From positions 1 to 46,549 of the forward strand of contig JADCGA010000043.1 in the NCBI GenBank assembly GCA_020249265.1: a stretch of DNA of 46,549 nt. The letters run 5' to 3'. The stretch is from Roseomonas sp. Its GTDB lineage: Bacteria > Pseudomonadota > Alphaproteobacteria > Acetobacterales > Acetobacteraceae. This document shows positions 16,641-26,737 of this stretch, piece by piece (positions within the stretch are counted from its first letter, which is position 1; each line of letters starts with the position of its first letter). Both the position numbers and the translations under genes were made by a program. The notes under the pieces were generated by a model. That model ran no database searches. It was not told the DNA's origin and saw only the letters and a program-made list of their open reading frames with translations.

Positions 16641-18901
16641 CGCCGTCCACGCCGCGGCGGCGCCTGCCGGCCCGTGCGTTGGGGAACGCCCTGCATGATG
16701 TGAAATACCATCCCGCCCGTGCGCGCGGTCGCTTCCTTCAGGCGCACTTCCACTGCCTGACCCAGCGTGAAGGTCAAGCCTGTCCTGCGACCAGCCAGGC
16801 GCTGCGTGGCTTCGTCCTGATCCCATCTATCATCCGGCAATGAGCCAAGCGGTACGATTCCGCTCGCGCCATTCTCCTCCAAAGTGACAAACAGGCCGAA
16901 GCGTGTCACCCCCGAAATACGCGCGGCGAATAAATTTCCCACGCGCTCTGACATATATGCCGCAAGGTAGCGATCAACCGCATCGCGTTCGGCTGCCGCC
17001 GCGCGGCGTTCGGTTGCGGTGATGTGTTCACCCGTTTCCAAAAACCGCGCCGCTTCCACTTCCGCCAAGCCATCACTGCCAAGCTTCAAGCCACGGATCA
17101 GCGCGCGATGCACGAGCAAATCCGCATAGCGCCGAATGGGAGAGGTGAAATGCGCATAACGCGCCAAGGCCAGGCCGAAATGCCCGAGATTCTCCGGCGC
17201 ATAAGCCGCCTGGGATTGGCTCCGCAGCACGGTTTCATGCACCAGCCTTTCCTGTGGGCTATCCTTCACCTGCGCCAGCAAGGCCGCGAAATCGCGCGGA
17301 TGCAGCCGATCCCCGGGCGGGAGAGACAATTCCATGCTGTGCAGAAATTGCCTGAGCCCTTCCAGCTTCAAATCCGAAGGCCGGTCATGGACGCGATACA
17401 TGCAGGGCTGGATCAGGCGTTCGAGTTCCTCCGCCGCGCAAACATTGGCGGCGACCATGAATTCTTCAATCAACCGATGAGAATCGAGCCTGGCGCGCGG
17501 CACCACCGCGCTGACGCGGCCTTTGTCATCCAGCAGCACGCGCCGTTCCGGCAGGTTCAAATCAAGCGTCCCGCGTGCTTCGCGTGCTGCCAGTAGGGCA
17601 CGGAAGGCGCCGTAAAGGTTTGCCATATGGCCGGGCGCCAATCCTTCCGGCTCCTCGCCCGCTTCAAAACTCGCCTGCGCCTGTTCGTAAGTCAGCCGCG
17701 CGGCGGAACGCATGATGCCACGCCCAAAGCGATGCCCGGTCTTTCGCCCCGCGCCATCAAAGCGCATTTCCACGAAAAGGCAGCCGCGATCTTCGCGCGG
17801 GCGCAGGCTGCACCAGCCATTGGAAAGCGCCTCCGGCAGCATGGGCACAACGCGATCGGGGAAATAAACCGAATTGCCGCGCGCCCAGGCTTCGCGGTCC
17901 AAATGGCTATCAGGGCCGACATAATGCGCGACATCGGCAATGGCGACCGTCACTTTCCAGCCGGCGCCATCGGCCTCAGCATGTACGGCATCATCGAAAT
18001 CCCGCGCGTCATCGCCATCAATCGTCACTAGCGGCAGGTCGCGCAAATCAACGCGCCCGCGCGCGGTGACACCCTTCGCCGCTTCGGCTTGGCGCAAGGC
18101 TTCGGCGGGGAAGACATCGGGAATGCCATGGGCGTGGATGCAGATCAGCGAAACCGAACGCGGTTCGCCCATCACACCCAGGCTTTCGACAATCCGCGCG
18201 GGCTTCGGGCCAAAATGCCGCGTGGCGGGCAAGGGCTCGGCCAGCACAATATCGCCCGGCTTGGCGCCACCGGCCTCACCAGGCGGGACCATCCATTCGC
18301 CCTTCTGACGCCGATCGGTGGGGATGATGCGCCCTTCCTCATAAACGCCAAGGATGCGCGCCGGTGCGCCGCCCGCGATGCGCTTGAAAGTGCGACCTTC
18401 ATATTCACCGGCACCGATGGGCTTGAGCCGTGCGAGTACGCGTTCGCCAACCGCCAGCGCCGGGCGGCCTTTGCCTTCCGGGCGCATATAGATGATGGGC
18501 GGGCGGCCCTCGCCCTCCCATTGCAGCGGGCGGGCGATGGGGTCGCCATCCGGGTCCGTGCCGGTCACTTCCACCGGTGCCATATCGGGCAGCCGGCCTG
18601 GCGCGATGATGGCGCGCTTGCCGGCAGGGCTTGCGCCGCCTTCTTCGGCCAATTCGCGCATCATGTGGCGGAGTGCCGGGCGCTGATCCGTACTCAGCCC
18701 AAAAGCGCGGGCGATTTCGGATTTCGTCACGCGGCCTTTGGCTTCCGCCAGAAAACCGCGCAGTGCGGCCTTGGAAGGAAGCTCGCCTGCCGTCGCAGCA
18801 GCTTGGAGCGCCGTGCCGCGACGTTTCGCACTCGCCGCCGGGCCGGAAGCGGCGCGGGATCGGGCCTTATGGCCTTTCACCGGCGGGCCGCGGCGGGGCA
18901 T
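16637..18901 (-). CDS. rnr: Ribonuclease R
   Basis: RNase R is a 3'-to-5' exoribonuclease that degrades structured RNA. The 754-residue protein has an N-terminal basic and HTH-like region (KGRVTKSEIARAFGLS), cold-shock/OB domains, the RNB catalytic core with the metal-binding aspartates in TIDGDDARDFDDAVH, FTSPIRRYADLLVHR near the active site, and a C-terminal S1 domain (ERVGNLFAARISGVTRFGLFV). It lacks the long basic tail of E. coli RNase R. ATG 18901 lies 1 base after the topA stop (TGACATG). A longer frame reaching 19126 is the lysine-rich topA tail in another frame and is rejected. Confidence 0.94.
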   Translation of the reverse strand: MPRRGPPVKGHKARSRAASGPAASAKRRGTALQAAATAGELPSKAALRGFLAEAKGRVTKSEIARAFGLSTDQRPALRHMMRELAEEGGASPAGKRAIIAPGRLPDMAPVEVTGTDPDGDPIARPLQWEGEGRPPIIYMRPEGKGRPALAVGERVLARLKPIGAGEYEGRTFKRIAGGAPARILGVYEEGRIIPTDRRQKGEWMVPPGEAGGAKPGDIVLAEPLPATRHFGPKPARIVESLGVMGEPRSVSLICIHAHGIPDVFPAEALRQAEAAKGVTARGRVDLRDLPLVTIDGDDARDFDDAVHAEADGAGWKVTVAIADVAHYVGPDSHLDREAWARGNSVYFPDRVVPMLPEALSNGWCSLRPREDRGCLFVEMRFDGAGRKTGHRFGRGIMRSAARLTYEQAQASFEAGEEPEGLAPGHMANLYGAFRALLAAREARGTLDLNLPERRVLLDDKGRVSAVVPRARLDSHRLIEEFMVAANVCAAEELERLIQPCMYRVHDRPSDLKLEGLRQFLHSMELSLPPGDRLHPRDFAALLAQVKDSPQERLVHETVLRSQSQAAYAPENLGHFGLALARYAHFTSPIRRYADLLVHRALIRGLKLGSDGLAEVEAARFLETGEHITATERRAAAAERDAVDRYLAAYMSERVGNLFAARISGVTRFGLFVTLEENGASGIVPLGSLPDDRWDQDEATQRLAGRRTGLTFTLGQAVEVRLKEATARTGGMVFHIMQGVPQRTGRQAPPRRGRR

Positions 18902-18902
18902 G

Positions 18903-21647
18903 TCAGCGGCTGCTCTTGCGGGCGGCGGGCTTGGCTTTGGCCTTGGCCGCAGGCTTGGCCTTGGTGGTCGCGGCCTTCGGCTTGGCGGTAGCCGCTTTTG
19001 GCTTGGCAGTAGCCTTCGCCTTTGTTGCCGGCTTCGCCTTCGCGGCTGGTTTCGCCTTGGCGGGTGCCGCAGCGGCAGCAACCTTGCGCGCGCCACCCTT
19101 CGCACCCTTGCGGGCTGCCGCGCCACGCGCCTTCATCTCCTTGCCCTTTTCGGCAAGCAGCGTGACCATATCGGCAAGCGCGGCGTCTTCCATCGCCAGA
19201 TCGCGCGGCAGATTGGCGACGGTCCGCCCATGCTGCGCGTAAGGCCCAAAGCGGCCTTTGCGCACCACCACCATCTCACCATCCTTGGGGTGAGCGCCCA
19301 ATTCCCGAATACGGGACCGCGCATCGGCCAAAAGTGCCACGGCGCGATTGAGCCCAACCGTCAGCACATCATCATCCTTGTCCAAGGATTTGAAGATGCT
19401 GCCACAGCGCACATAAGCGCCGAAACGCCCAAGCCCGGCGGTGATTTCTTCCTGGCTTTCAGGATCAATCCCAATCACGCGCGGCAGGGACAGCAAGCCA
19501 AGCGCCGCCTCCAGCGTCATGCCATCCGGGTTCTGCCCGGCAGCCAGGCTCGCGCGGCGCGGCTTGGTGGGTTTGCCTTTGGCATCGGTGCCGGGCTCAC
19601 CGAGCTGCACATAAACGCCATAGGGACCGCGACGCATGGTCACGGCCTGGCCCGTCACCGGATCCTGGCCTAAATCGCGGTCACCGCCGGCAGCGTCGCC
19701 ATCGGCAGACCCAACGCCAAAGGGCCGCGTGTAACGGCATTCAGGATAGTTGGAGCAACCGATAAAGGCGCCACCGCGCCCGAGCCGCAGCCCCAGCCTG
19801 CCTGCAGCGCAGGTCGGGCAGACACGCGGATCCGTGCCATCGCCGCGCGCGGGGAAAATATGCGGCCCCAAATCCTCATCCAGCGCGTCAATCACATCGC
19901 GCACTTTCAGATCCTTGGTCGCTTCCACGGCGCGGGAGAATTCATCCCAGAAAACATGCATCACCGCGCGCCATTCGGCACGACCACCGGAGATTTCATC
20001 AAGCCTTTCCTCCATGGCGGAGGTGAAGCCGGTATCCACGTATTTCTCGAAAAACCGCACCAGGAAGGTGGTGACCATCCGCCCCAAATCCTGCGCAATA
20101 AAACGCCGTTTTTCGAGCGTGACATACTTCAAATCCTGCAAGCGTTGCAGGATGGAGGCATAGGTGGAAGGCCGACCAATGCCGAGTTCTTCCAGGCGCT
20201 TCACCAATGACGCTTCGGAATAACGCGGCGGCGGCTGCGTGAAATGCTGGCTCGCCGCGATGTCACCGTGCTTAAGCGCTTCCTTCTCCCGCATCGGCGG
20301 CAGGATGCGGCTTTCATCATCCTCAGCGGGCGCGCTGCCGGGCGCGATGCCGGCGCGCGCATCAGCCGCGCGATCATCCTCATCTTCACGATACAGCTTC
20401 AGGAAACCGTCAAAGGCAATCACGGAACCGGTGGCGCGGAATTGCGCGCGGGCATCCTTGGCAGCGATATCCACCGCGGTTTGATCCATCTCGGCGGACG
20501 CCATTTGTGACGCCACCGCGCGCTTCCAGATCAGGTCATAAAGCCTGGCCTGCGCGCCTTCCAATTCGCCGCCCATCGTCTCGGGGCTGCGCGTCACGTC
20601 GGTGGGGCGAATCGCCTCATGCGCTTCCTGCGCGTTTTTGGCCTTGGAGGCATATTCGCGCGGCGCGGCGGGCATGTAATTCGGCCCGAAGGCGCTTTTC
20701 ACGTGATCACGAATGGCGGCGATGGCTTCGCGCGCCATGGTCACACCATCCGTCCGCATATAGGTGATGTGGCCGGCTTCATACAAAGCCTGCGCCGTGC
20801 GCATGGTTTGCTGCGCGCCCATGCCAAGCTTGCGCGATGCTTCCATCTGCAAGGTCGAAGTCATGAAGGGCGGGGGCGGGTTCCGCCGCACGCGGCGCTT
20901 TTCGACCGACGCCACGCTATAAGTACCGCCTTCGGCCAGCGTCTTCGCGCGCATCGCCGCCGCTTCATCCGGCAAATCGAATTGCTCAAGCTTGCGGCCT
21001 TCAAGATGCGTGAGCCGCGCGGTGAAAGGTGCGCCAGCGGCAGTCGTGAAACGGCCTTCAATGGTCCAATATTCACGCGCGCGGAAGGCTTCGATTTCCG
21101 CTTCGCGTTCGCAAATCAGGCGCAGCGCCACTGATTGCACGCGCCCCGCGGAACGCGAGCCAGGCAGCTTCCGCCAAAGCACCGGCGAAAGCGTATAGCC
21201 CACCAGATAATCCAGCGCGCGCCGCGCCAGATAGGCTTCGATCAGCGGCTGATCCAAATCACGCGGATGCGCCACCGCATATTGTACGGCGCGCTTGGTG
21301 ATTTCATTGAAGGTGATGCGCTGAACATGCTTGCCCTTCAGCGCCCCGCGCTCGGCCAGCATATCCTTCACATGCCAGGAAATCGCTTCCCCTTCACGGT
21401 CCGGGTCGGTTGCCAGGTAAAGCCGCTTGGCGCCCTTCAGCGCAGCCGCAATGCGGCCCACCTGCTGTTCGCCGCGCGGGTCCTTGCCCCAGAGCATGGC
21501 GAAATCCTGATCCGGCAGGACCGCGCCATCTTTTTCTTCCAGATCGCGGACATGGCCATAGGAGGCCAATACCGTGAAATCCCGGCCCAAATATTTTTCA
21601 ATCGTCTTCGCCTTGGCCGGCGATTCCACAACGACAACGTCGCTCAT
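18903..21647 (-). CDS. topA: DNA topoisomerase I
   Basis: TopA relaxes negatively supercoiled DNA. The 914-residue protein has the Toprim domain with ESPAKAKTIEKYLG and the acidic DPDREGE (residues 81-87), the catalytic Tyr296 in GHITYMRTDG, the RSAGRVQSVALRLI stretch, one intact C-terminal zinc ribbon (CPTC...GCSNYPECRY), further topoisomerase C-terminal repeats without cysteines, and a low-complexity Ala/Lys/Pro tail of about 70 residues. ATG 21647 is preferred because GGGAAAG lies just upstream; GTG 21662 overlaps the dprA stop (GTGA) and is an alternative. Confidence 0.95.
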   Translation of the reverse strand: MSDVVVVESPAKAKTIEKYLGRDFTVLASYGHVRDLEEKDGAVLPDQDFAMLWGKDPRGEQQVGRIAAALKGAKRLYLATDPDREGEAISWHVKDMLAERGALKGKHVQRITFNEITKRAVQYAVAHPRDLDQPLIEAYLARRALDYLVGYTLSPVLWRKLPGSRSAGRVQSVALRLICEREAEIEAFRAREYWTIEGRFTTAAGAPFTARLTHLEGRKLEQFDLPDEAAAMRAKTLAEGGTYSVASVEKRRVRRNPPPPFMTSTLQMEASRKLGMGAQQTMRTAQALYEAGHITYMRTDGVTMAREAIAAIRDHVKSAFGPNYMPAAPREYASKAKNAQEAHEAIRPTDVTRSPETMGGELEGAQARLYDLIWKRAVASQMASAEMDQTAVDIAAKDARAQFRATGSVIAFDGFLKLYREDEDDRAADARAGIAPGSAPAEDDESRILPPMREKEALKHGDIAASQHFTQPPPRYSEASLVKRLEELGIGRPSTYASILQRLQDLKYVTLEKRRFIAQDLGRMVTTFLVRFFEKYVDTGFTSAMEERLDEISGGRAEWRAVMHVFWDEFSRAVEATKDLKVRDVIDALDEDLGPHIFPARGDGTDPRVCPTCAAGRLGLRLGRGGAFIGCSNYPECRYTRPFGVGSADGDAAGGDRDLGQDPVTGQAVTMRRGPYGVYVQLGEPGTDAKGKPTKPRRASLAAGQNPDGMTLEAALGLLSLPRVIGIDPESQEEITAGLGRFGAYVRCGSIFKSLDKDDDVLTVGLNRAVALLADARSRIRELGAHPKDGEMVVVRKGRFGPYAQHGRTVANLPRDLAMEDAALADMVTLLAEKGKEMKARGAAARKGAKGGARKVAAAAAPAKAKPAAKAKPATKAKATAKPKAATAKPKAATTKAKPAAKAKAKPAARKSSR

Positions 21648-21658
21648 GCTTTCCCGAT

Positions 21659-22783
21659 TCACCCTCGCCCGGATAGCGCTACCCGATGGCCGGGCAGCAT
21701 ATCCACCCGGCCTTCCAGTTCCAGATCAGCAAGCGCCGCCTGGAGCGCGGGGGGTGAGAGGTGACAGCGCCGGAGAAGATCGTCAACAGATATCGGTGCC
21801 ATTCCAATCAAATCAATGAGTTGACCATATTCGCTGGGGGTGGCTTCCGGGGCCACATCCTCAGGGCTCGGAATTTCCGGGGTATGGGACAGGGCAAAAA
21901 GCGGGGTGTCGTTCGGCGCTTCGGGCAGATGCGTCAGCACATCGGCGGCGCTTTCCACCAAATGCGCGCCCTGGCGGATAAGGTCATTGGCGCCGCGGCT
22001 GCGCGGGTCAAGCGGGCTGCCGGGGATGGCGAAGACCTCTCGCCCCGCTTCCAGGGCCAGGCGCGCGGTGATCAGCGTGCCGGATCGCTCAGCCGCTTCC
22101 ACCACCAGAACACCCAGCGAAAGCCCGGCCACGATCCGGTTGCGCTTGGGGAAATGCCGCGCCAACGGCGCGGTCCCCAACGCATGTTCCGCCACCACAG
22201 CGCCTTCGCGGCCAATTCGCGCCTGAAGCGCGGCGTTTTCCGGCGGATAGGCAACATCCAAGCCCCCGGGCAGCACGGCAAGCGTCCGCCCGGCACGCAA
22301 GGCGCCCTGATGCGCCGCCGCATCCACCCCGCGCGCGAGGCCGGAGATCACCAGCACCCCGGCTTCGGTCAGTGCCTCCGCAATGTCTTCCGCGATGCGC
22401 CGGCCGGCAGCCGAGGCATTGCGGGCACCCACAATGGCGAAGCTTGGCACCTGCGCCACCAAAGCGGCATCGCCCTGCACCGCGAGCATGGCCGGCGCAT
22501 CCGCGAGTAAAGCGAGCAAGGGCGGGTAGTGAGAACTGCCCCAAAAGATGAAACGCGCGCCGAGCTTCGCCATGGCATCGGCTTCTCGCCGCGCGTCATC
22601 CGCGCTTGGAATGCGCGCCGGGGTTTCGCGTTTGGCGAGAAGACGGGGCAAAGCCTCCAGCGCCGCCGCCCCGCTGCCATGCCGGGCGAGCAGGCGGCGA
22701 AAGCCCATGGGGCCAATGCCCTCGGTCTGGGCGATGCGCCATAGGGCGAGGCTTTCGGCGGGGCCGGGGGTTCCATCTGGCAT
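21659..22783 (-). CDS. dprA: DNA processing protein DprA
   Basis: DprA binds incoming single-stranded DNA and loads RecA in natural transformation, and is found in many species that are not known to be competent. The 374-residue protein has an N-terminal helical region, the Rossmann-like DprA core with FAIVGARNASAAGRRIAEDI, VISGLARGVDAAAHQGAL and AVLPGGLDVAYPPEN, and a C-terminal winged-helix domain (YGQLIDLIGMAPISVDDLLRRC). It lies between plsY and topA. Confidence 0.94.
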   Translation of the reverse strand: MPDGTPGPAESLALWRIAQTEGIGPMGFRRLLARHGSGAAALEALPRLLAKRETPARIPSADDARREADAMAKLGARFIFWGSSHYPPLLALLADAPAMLAVQGDAALVAQVPSFAIVGARNASAAGRRIAEDIAEALTEAGVLVISGLARGVDAAAHQGALRAGRTLAVLPGGLDVAYPPENAALQARIGREGAVVAEHALGTAPLARHFPKRNRIVAGLSLGVLVVEAAERSGTLITARLALEAGREVFAIPGSPLDPRSRGANDLIRQGAHLVESAADVLTHLPEAPNDTPLFALSHTPEIPSPEDVAPEATPSEYGQLIDLIGMAPISVDDLLRRCHLSPPALQAALADLELEGRVDMLPGHRVALSGRG

Positions 22784-22837
22784 AGGCGAAATTCTATGCC
22801 ATAATTCAACCTATACGGGAAATACTAAATTGGAGTT

Positions 22838-23443
22838 CTATTTGGTTGTCTTGCCGATGCGCGGTTCAGTCCCCGCCAGCAGGCGGCGGATATTCGCCTC
22901 ATGCCGCCAGAACACCAAAACGGCGATCAGCAAGGCCATCAGCGCGTGATCCGTGCTGGACAGGACCTGGGCGAAAAGTGGCGCCGCGGCAAAGGCCGTG
23001 AGCGCCGCCGCTGACGACATTTTCAGGAGTTTCGCCGCCACCAGCCAAAGGGCGCAGCAGGCCAGCCCAACCGGCCAGGCGGCGGCGAGCAGCACGCCAA
23101 GCCCTGTCGCCACGCCCTTGCCACCGCGAAAGCCAAGCCAGACCGGAAAAAGATGCCCGAGCACCGCCGCCGTACCCACCACCACATCCTGATCGCCGAG
23201 GAACTGCCGCGCGAGTAGCACCGCCACCGCGCCCTTCAAGCCATCCAGGATCAGGGTTGCCGCGGCCAGGCCCTTGCGGCCGGTGCGCAGCACATTGGTC
23301 GCCCCGATATTGCCGGAACCGACCTGGCGGATATCGCCAAGCCCCGCTGCCTTGGTCAGCAATAACCCAAAGGGCACGGAGCCGATCAAATAGCCGCCCA
23401 CCAGCGCGATTAGAAACGCGATGCTATCCGCATGTTCCGCCAT
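22838..23443 (-). CDS. plsY: Glycerol-3-phosphate acyltransferase PlsY
   Basis: PlsY uses acyl-phosphate to acylate glycerol-3-phosphate, the first step of phospholipid synthesis. The 201-residue membrane protein shows the three family motifs: [25 protein letters not shown], and [21 protein letters not shown]. It starts 3 bases after the pyrC' stop, so they are likely co-transcribed. Confidence 0.95.
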   Translation of the reverse strand: MAEHADSIAFLIALVGGYLIGSVPFGLLLTKAAGLGDIRQVGSGNIGATNVLRTGRKGLAAATLILDGLKGAVAVLLARQFLGDQDVVVGTAAVLGHLFPVWLGFRGGKGVATGLGVLLAAAWPVGLACCALWLVAAKLLKMSSAAALTAFAAAPLFAQVLSSTDHALMALLIAVLVFWRHEANIRRLLAGTEPRIGKTTK

Positions 23444-23446
23444 GGT

Positions 23447-24730
23447 TCAGCCGCCGAAAACGCGCCGCCCGGCCTTCCAGGTGCCCAGCACCCGGCCTTC
23501 CAGGGCGCGGCCATCAAAGGGGGAGTTCTGCGCCTTGCCAGGCAGCTTGCCGGCTTCAACCTTCCAGCCCCGATCGGGGTGGAACAGCACGAGGTCCGCC
23601 GGCGCACCCTTCGCCAGCCTGCCCTGCGGCAAACCCAGCAAATTGGCGGGCCGCGCGGTCAGCAGCCCAAGCGCGGTCAGCATAGGCAAATCGCCGGCAT
23701 GGACGCGCGCCAGTGTCACGCCCAGCAAAGTCGCCAACCCCGCACCGCCGGCCTCAGCCTGCGCAAAGGGCAAGCGCTTGTCATCGGCATCGCGCGGCTG
23801 ATGGTCTGAGGCAATCGCATCAATCGTGCCATCCGCCAGCGCCGCGACCACCGCCTGCCGATCAGCCTCGGTCCGCAGCGGCGGGGAGAGCTTGGCGTAG
23901 CTGCGATAATCGCCAATCGCGGTCTCATTGAGATCAAAATAGGGTGGCGCGGTATCGCAGGTAACGGCCAGCCCCTCAGCCTTGGCGGCACGGACCAAAT
24001 CAAGCGCAGCGGCAGTGGAGATATGCGCGAAATGCACATGCCCGCCCGTGATGCGCGCGAGTGCGACATCACGCGCCACCATGATGGCTTCCGCCGCCGG
24101 GGTGATGCCGGGCAGGCCAAGGCGCGTGGCCAATTCGCCTTCGGTGGCGGCACCGCCGGAAGCCAGGCTCGGTTCTTCCGGGTGCTGCACAATGAAAGCG
24201 CCAAAGGCCCGCGCGTAAGACAATGCCAACCGCATGCTGCGCGCGGAGGCAATGGCGCGCGCCCCATCGGTAAAGGCAATGGCGCCGGCTTCGCGCAGCA
24301 AGCCATATTCAGCCAATTCCTTGCCGGCACAGCCCGCGGTCGCGGCGCCATAGGGCAGCAGCGTGACCGAACCCGTGGCCTCACCCCGCCGGGTGATGAA
24401 GGAAATCAGCGCGGGGTCATCCAAGGCCGGGTCGGTATCCGGCAGCACGCAAATAGTGGTGATTCCCCCCGCGGCAGCGGCCTGCGCGGCAGAGGCGATG
24501 GTTTCCCGATGCTCGGCCCCCGGTTCACCAAGATTGGCGCGCAGATCAATCAAGCCAGGTGCGAGGCAGGCGCCAGCAGCGTCCACAACCGAGGCCCCTT
24601 CCGGCGCGGTCAGGCCAGCGCCGCAATCGGCAATCAGCCCATCGCGGATCAACAAAGCGCCCGGCGCATCAAGGCCCGAGGCGGGATCAAGCAGGCGGGC
24701 ATTGGTGATGATTGTGTCGGCCATGCTCAA
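23447..24730 (-). CDS. pyrC: Dihydroorotase-like protein (PyrC', probably non-catalytic)
   Basis: This 427-residue protein belongs to the dihydroorotase/amidohydrolase family and is encoded directly after pyrB. In active dihydroorotases the first metal ligands form DxHxHxREPG. Here the same place reads [10 protein letters not shown] (residues 62-71), so both His are replaced (Arg64, Asn66) and the Arg is lost. Later ligand positions are partly kept (QHPEE, HFAHIST, IASDHQP). In Pseudomonas such a PyrC' is inactive and needed to assemble aspartate transcarbamoylase; a similar structural role is inferred here, which implies a separate active dihydroorotase elsewhere. ATG 24730 overlaps the pyrB stop (ATGA); ATG 24724 is an alternative. 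Confidence 0.88.
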   Translation of the reverse strand: MSMADTIITNARLLDPASGLDAPGALLIRDGLIADCGAGLTAPEGASVVDAAGACLAPGLIDLRANLGEPGAEHRETIASAAQAAAAGGITTICVLPDTDPALDDPALISFITRRGEATGSVTLLPYGAATAGCAGKELAEYGLLREAGAIAFTDGARAIASARSMRLALSYARAFGAFIVQHPEEPSLASGGAATEGELATRLGLPGITPAAEAIMVARDVALARITGGHVHFAHISTAAALDLVRAAKAEGLAVTCDTAPPYFDLNETAIGDYRSYAKLSPPLRTEADRQAVVAALADGTIDAIASDHQPRDADDKRLPFAQAEAGGAGLATLLGVTLARVHAGDLPMLTALGLLTARPANLLGLPQGRLAKGAPADLVLFHPDRGWKVEAGKLPGKAQNSPFDGRALEGRVLGTWKAGRRVFGG

Positions 24731-25662
24731 CGGTTCCGCGGCAATTGGCGAGAAAGCACATCCAGCACCGCCATGCGGCAGGCGACACCCATTTCCACCT
24801 GTTCGCCGATCACGCTGCGCGTTGGGTGATCGGCAATCGCGCTTTCAATCTCCACACCGCGATTCATGGGGCCTGGGTGCATTACAATGGAATCCGGCTT
24901 GGCGAAGGCCAGCTTTTCCGCATCCAGCCCATAGAAGCGAAAGAATTCCCGCGCGGAAGGCACCATGCCGCCCGACATGCGTTCGCGTTGCAGGCGCAGC
25001 ATCATGACAACATCGGCGCCCGCCAGCCCGGCCTTCATGTCGTGGAAGACCTCAACGCCCAAGCGCGCAGCTTCCGCCGGGATCAGCGTGGGCGGCCCCA
25101 CCACACGCACGCGGCTGCCCATGGTGGTCAGCAAATGCATGTTGGAACGCGCGACGCGCGAATGGGCGATATCGCCGCAAATCGCGACAATCAAACCTTC
25201 AAGCCGGCCCTTGTGTCGGCGGATGGTGAGCGCGTCCAATAGCGCCTGGGTTGGGTGTTCATGCGTGCCATCGCCGGCATTGATCACTGCCGCATCCACC
25301 TTCTGGCTTAGCAGCGAAGGCGCGCCGGATTGACCGTGGCGCACCACCAACAAATCGCAATGCATCGCATTCAGCGTACTGGCCGTATCCAACAGGGTTT
25401 CGCCCTTATTCACGCTGGACGTACTGACCGACATATTGATGACATCGGCGCCCAGCCGCTTGCCGGCGAGCTCAAAACTCGTGCGGGTGCGGGTGCTGTC
25501 TTCAAAAAACAGATTGATCAGCGTGCGGCCCTTCAACAGGTCGCGCTGAGTTTTGCCGCTGCGATTGAGCAGCGCATAGGATTCCGCCAGATCGAGCAAA
25601 TCCGCGATATGCGGCGGCTCAAGACCCTCAATGGCGAGGAGGTGTTTGCGGGGGTAGGTCAC
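24727..25662 (-). CDS. pyrB: Aspartate carbamoyltransferase catalytic subunit
   Basis: PyrB makes carbamoyl aspartate from carbamoyl phosphate and aspartate, the committed step of pyrimidine synthesis. The 311-residue protein carries the carbamoyl-phosphate loop [20 protein letters not shown], the [12 protein letters not shown] loop with Ser and Lys, and the aspartate-side MRLQRERM and [11 protein letters not shown]. No pyrI regulatory gene is adjacent; pyrC' follows with a 4-base overlap, the usual layout when PyrC' acts as a structural partner. Confidence 0.95.
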   Translation of the reverse strand: MTYPRKHLLAIEGLEPPHIADLLDLAESYALLNRSGKTQRDLLKGRTLINLFFEDSTRTRTSFELAGKRLGADVINMSVSTSSVNKGETLLDTASTLNAMHCDLLVVRHGQSGAPSLLSQKVDAAVINAGDGTHEHPTQALLDALTIRRHKGRLEGLIVAICGDIAHSRVARSNMHLLTTMGSRVRVVGPPTLIPAEAARLGVEVFHDMKAGLAGADVVMMLRLQRERMSGGMVPSAREFFRFYGLDAEKLAFAKPDSIVMHPGPMNRGVEIESAIADHPTRSVIGEQVEMGVACRMAVLDVLSRQLPRNR

Positions 25663-25705
25663 GCGCCCTTTCTAGCCGCCGAGCGGCGGGAAAGACCAGA
25701 CCCGT

Positions 25706-26221
25706 TCATGGCAGCTTGAGCGCCCCACGCAGTGCCGCCGCTTTTTCATCAAGCGAGGCACGGCCAGGGCTGCGTTGCACTTCCCGCACCGCGCCATCCG
25801 AAAGCCGCAGCACCAGCCGCCATTCCTTTGATGTGGCGGAGAAATCCGTCTCTCCGCTGCGCGTTGTGCCAACCGGCGCATCGGCGGCTTCCACAGCAAC
25901 CCCGGTGATCGTGCCGGGGGGCAGCGTCTCAAACATGTCAAAAAACCGCCACCAGGTGGTGACGCTGCGGGTGAAGACCGCGCTGCCATCGGCGCGAATC
26001 GCAAGCGCATGGGGTGCCGGGATGAAGGACAGCCACAGGAACATCCCAAGCCCCAGGATCGGGAAGCCAAGGCCCAAAAGCCGGAGCGTGATGGCCGGCC
26101 ATTCGGCCAGGAATTGCGGCAGCAGCGCAAAGCCCAGCATGGCAAAGCCAAGCCCTGCCAGCGCGCCAATGGCGTAGCGGATGCGCCCATCCAGCGCGAT
26201 TTCCACCAGTATCTGATCCAT
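25706..26221 (-). CDS. Membrane protein of unknown function
   Basis: This 171-residue protein has two close hydrophobic segments (YAIGALAGLGFAMLGFALL and LRLLGLGFPILGLGMFLWL) and then a soluble C-terminal part that looks like a small beta-rich domain, with VFTRSVTTWWRFFDMFETLP and WRLVLRLSDGAVREVQ. I do not recognise the family. The soluble part may lie on the cytoplasmic side. The start is ATG 26221, with GGATGAGG upstream; ATG 26230 overlaps the ruvX stop (ATGA) and is also possible. It lies between ruvX and pyrB, 43 bases before pyrB. Confidence 0.65.
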   Translation of the reverse strand: MDQILVEIALDGRIRYAIGALAGLGFAMLGFALLPQFLAEWPAITLRLLGLGFPILGLGMFLWLSFIPAPHALAIRADGSAVFTRSVTTWWRFFDMFETLPPGTITGVAVEAADAPVGTTRSGETDFSATSKEWRLVLRLSDGAVREVQRSPGRASLDEKAAALRGALKLP

Positions 26222-26226
26222 GCGCC

Positions 26227-26691
26227 TCATCCTTGGGTGGCGTCCAAAGCCGCCTGCAGCATCCAAGCCGCCGCCGCCTTATCCACCGAAGCCGCCCTTT
26301 TGCCCCGGCTGAGATCGGCTTCCCCCACCATCATGCGGTTCACCGCCGCCGAGGAAAGCCTTTCATCCCAAAGCGCCGCCGGCAAGCCGGTGGCGTCCGA
26401 AAGGGACCGCGCCCAATCCCGCGCCGCCTGGGCCGCCGGGCCGAAGGACCCATCCAGGCCAAGCGGCAGCCCGACGACGAGCCCCCCCACGGCTTCCTTG
26501 GCGGCAATCGCCTTGATCTCGGCGGCCATGGCGGCAAGCTTCCCGCGCTTGAGGCTGCCATAGGGGCTGGCCAACATCAGCGAGACATCACTCAGCGCCA
26601 CGCCCACGGTCTTCTCCCCCGGATCAAGGCCGATCAGCCGGGAATGCCGGGGCAATGCTGCGCGCAAATCTGTCAGGTTGAAGAGTGGCAT
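26227..26691 (-). CDS. ruvX: RuvX/YqgF-family Holliday junction resolvase-like protein
   Basis: This 154-residue RNase H-fold protein is YqgF/RuvX, linked to processing of pre-16S rRNA and proposed as a resolvase. Motifs: LIGLDPGEKTVGVALSD (first Asp), VVGLPLGLDGS, and WDERLSSAAVNRMM near the second acidic site. ATG 26691 gives the family's normal length; a longer frame to 27120 runs opposite gatC and gatA and is rejected. It is divergent from gatC with a 46-base gap that must hold both promoters. Confidence 0.92.
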   Translation of the reverse strand: MPLFNLTDLRAALPRHSRLIGLDPGEKTVGVALSDVSLMLASPYGSLKRGKLAAMAAEIKAIAAKEAVGGLVVGLPLGLDGSFGPAAQAARDWARSLSDATGLPAALWDERLSSAAVNRMMVGEADLSRGKRAASVDKAAAAWMLQAALDATQG

Positions 26692-26737
26692 CGGGGGCCT
26701 TATGGTCCGGCGCTCTTTTTCCGGGAAGTACTGATTT

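Noticed and set aside
18903-19126. N-terminal extension of RNase R rich in Arg and Pro
   Set aside because: It is the topA lysine/alanine tail read in another frame; ATG 18901 is the conserved start.
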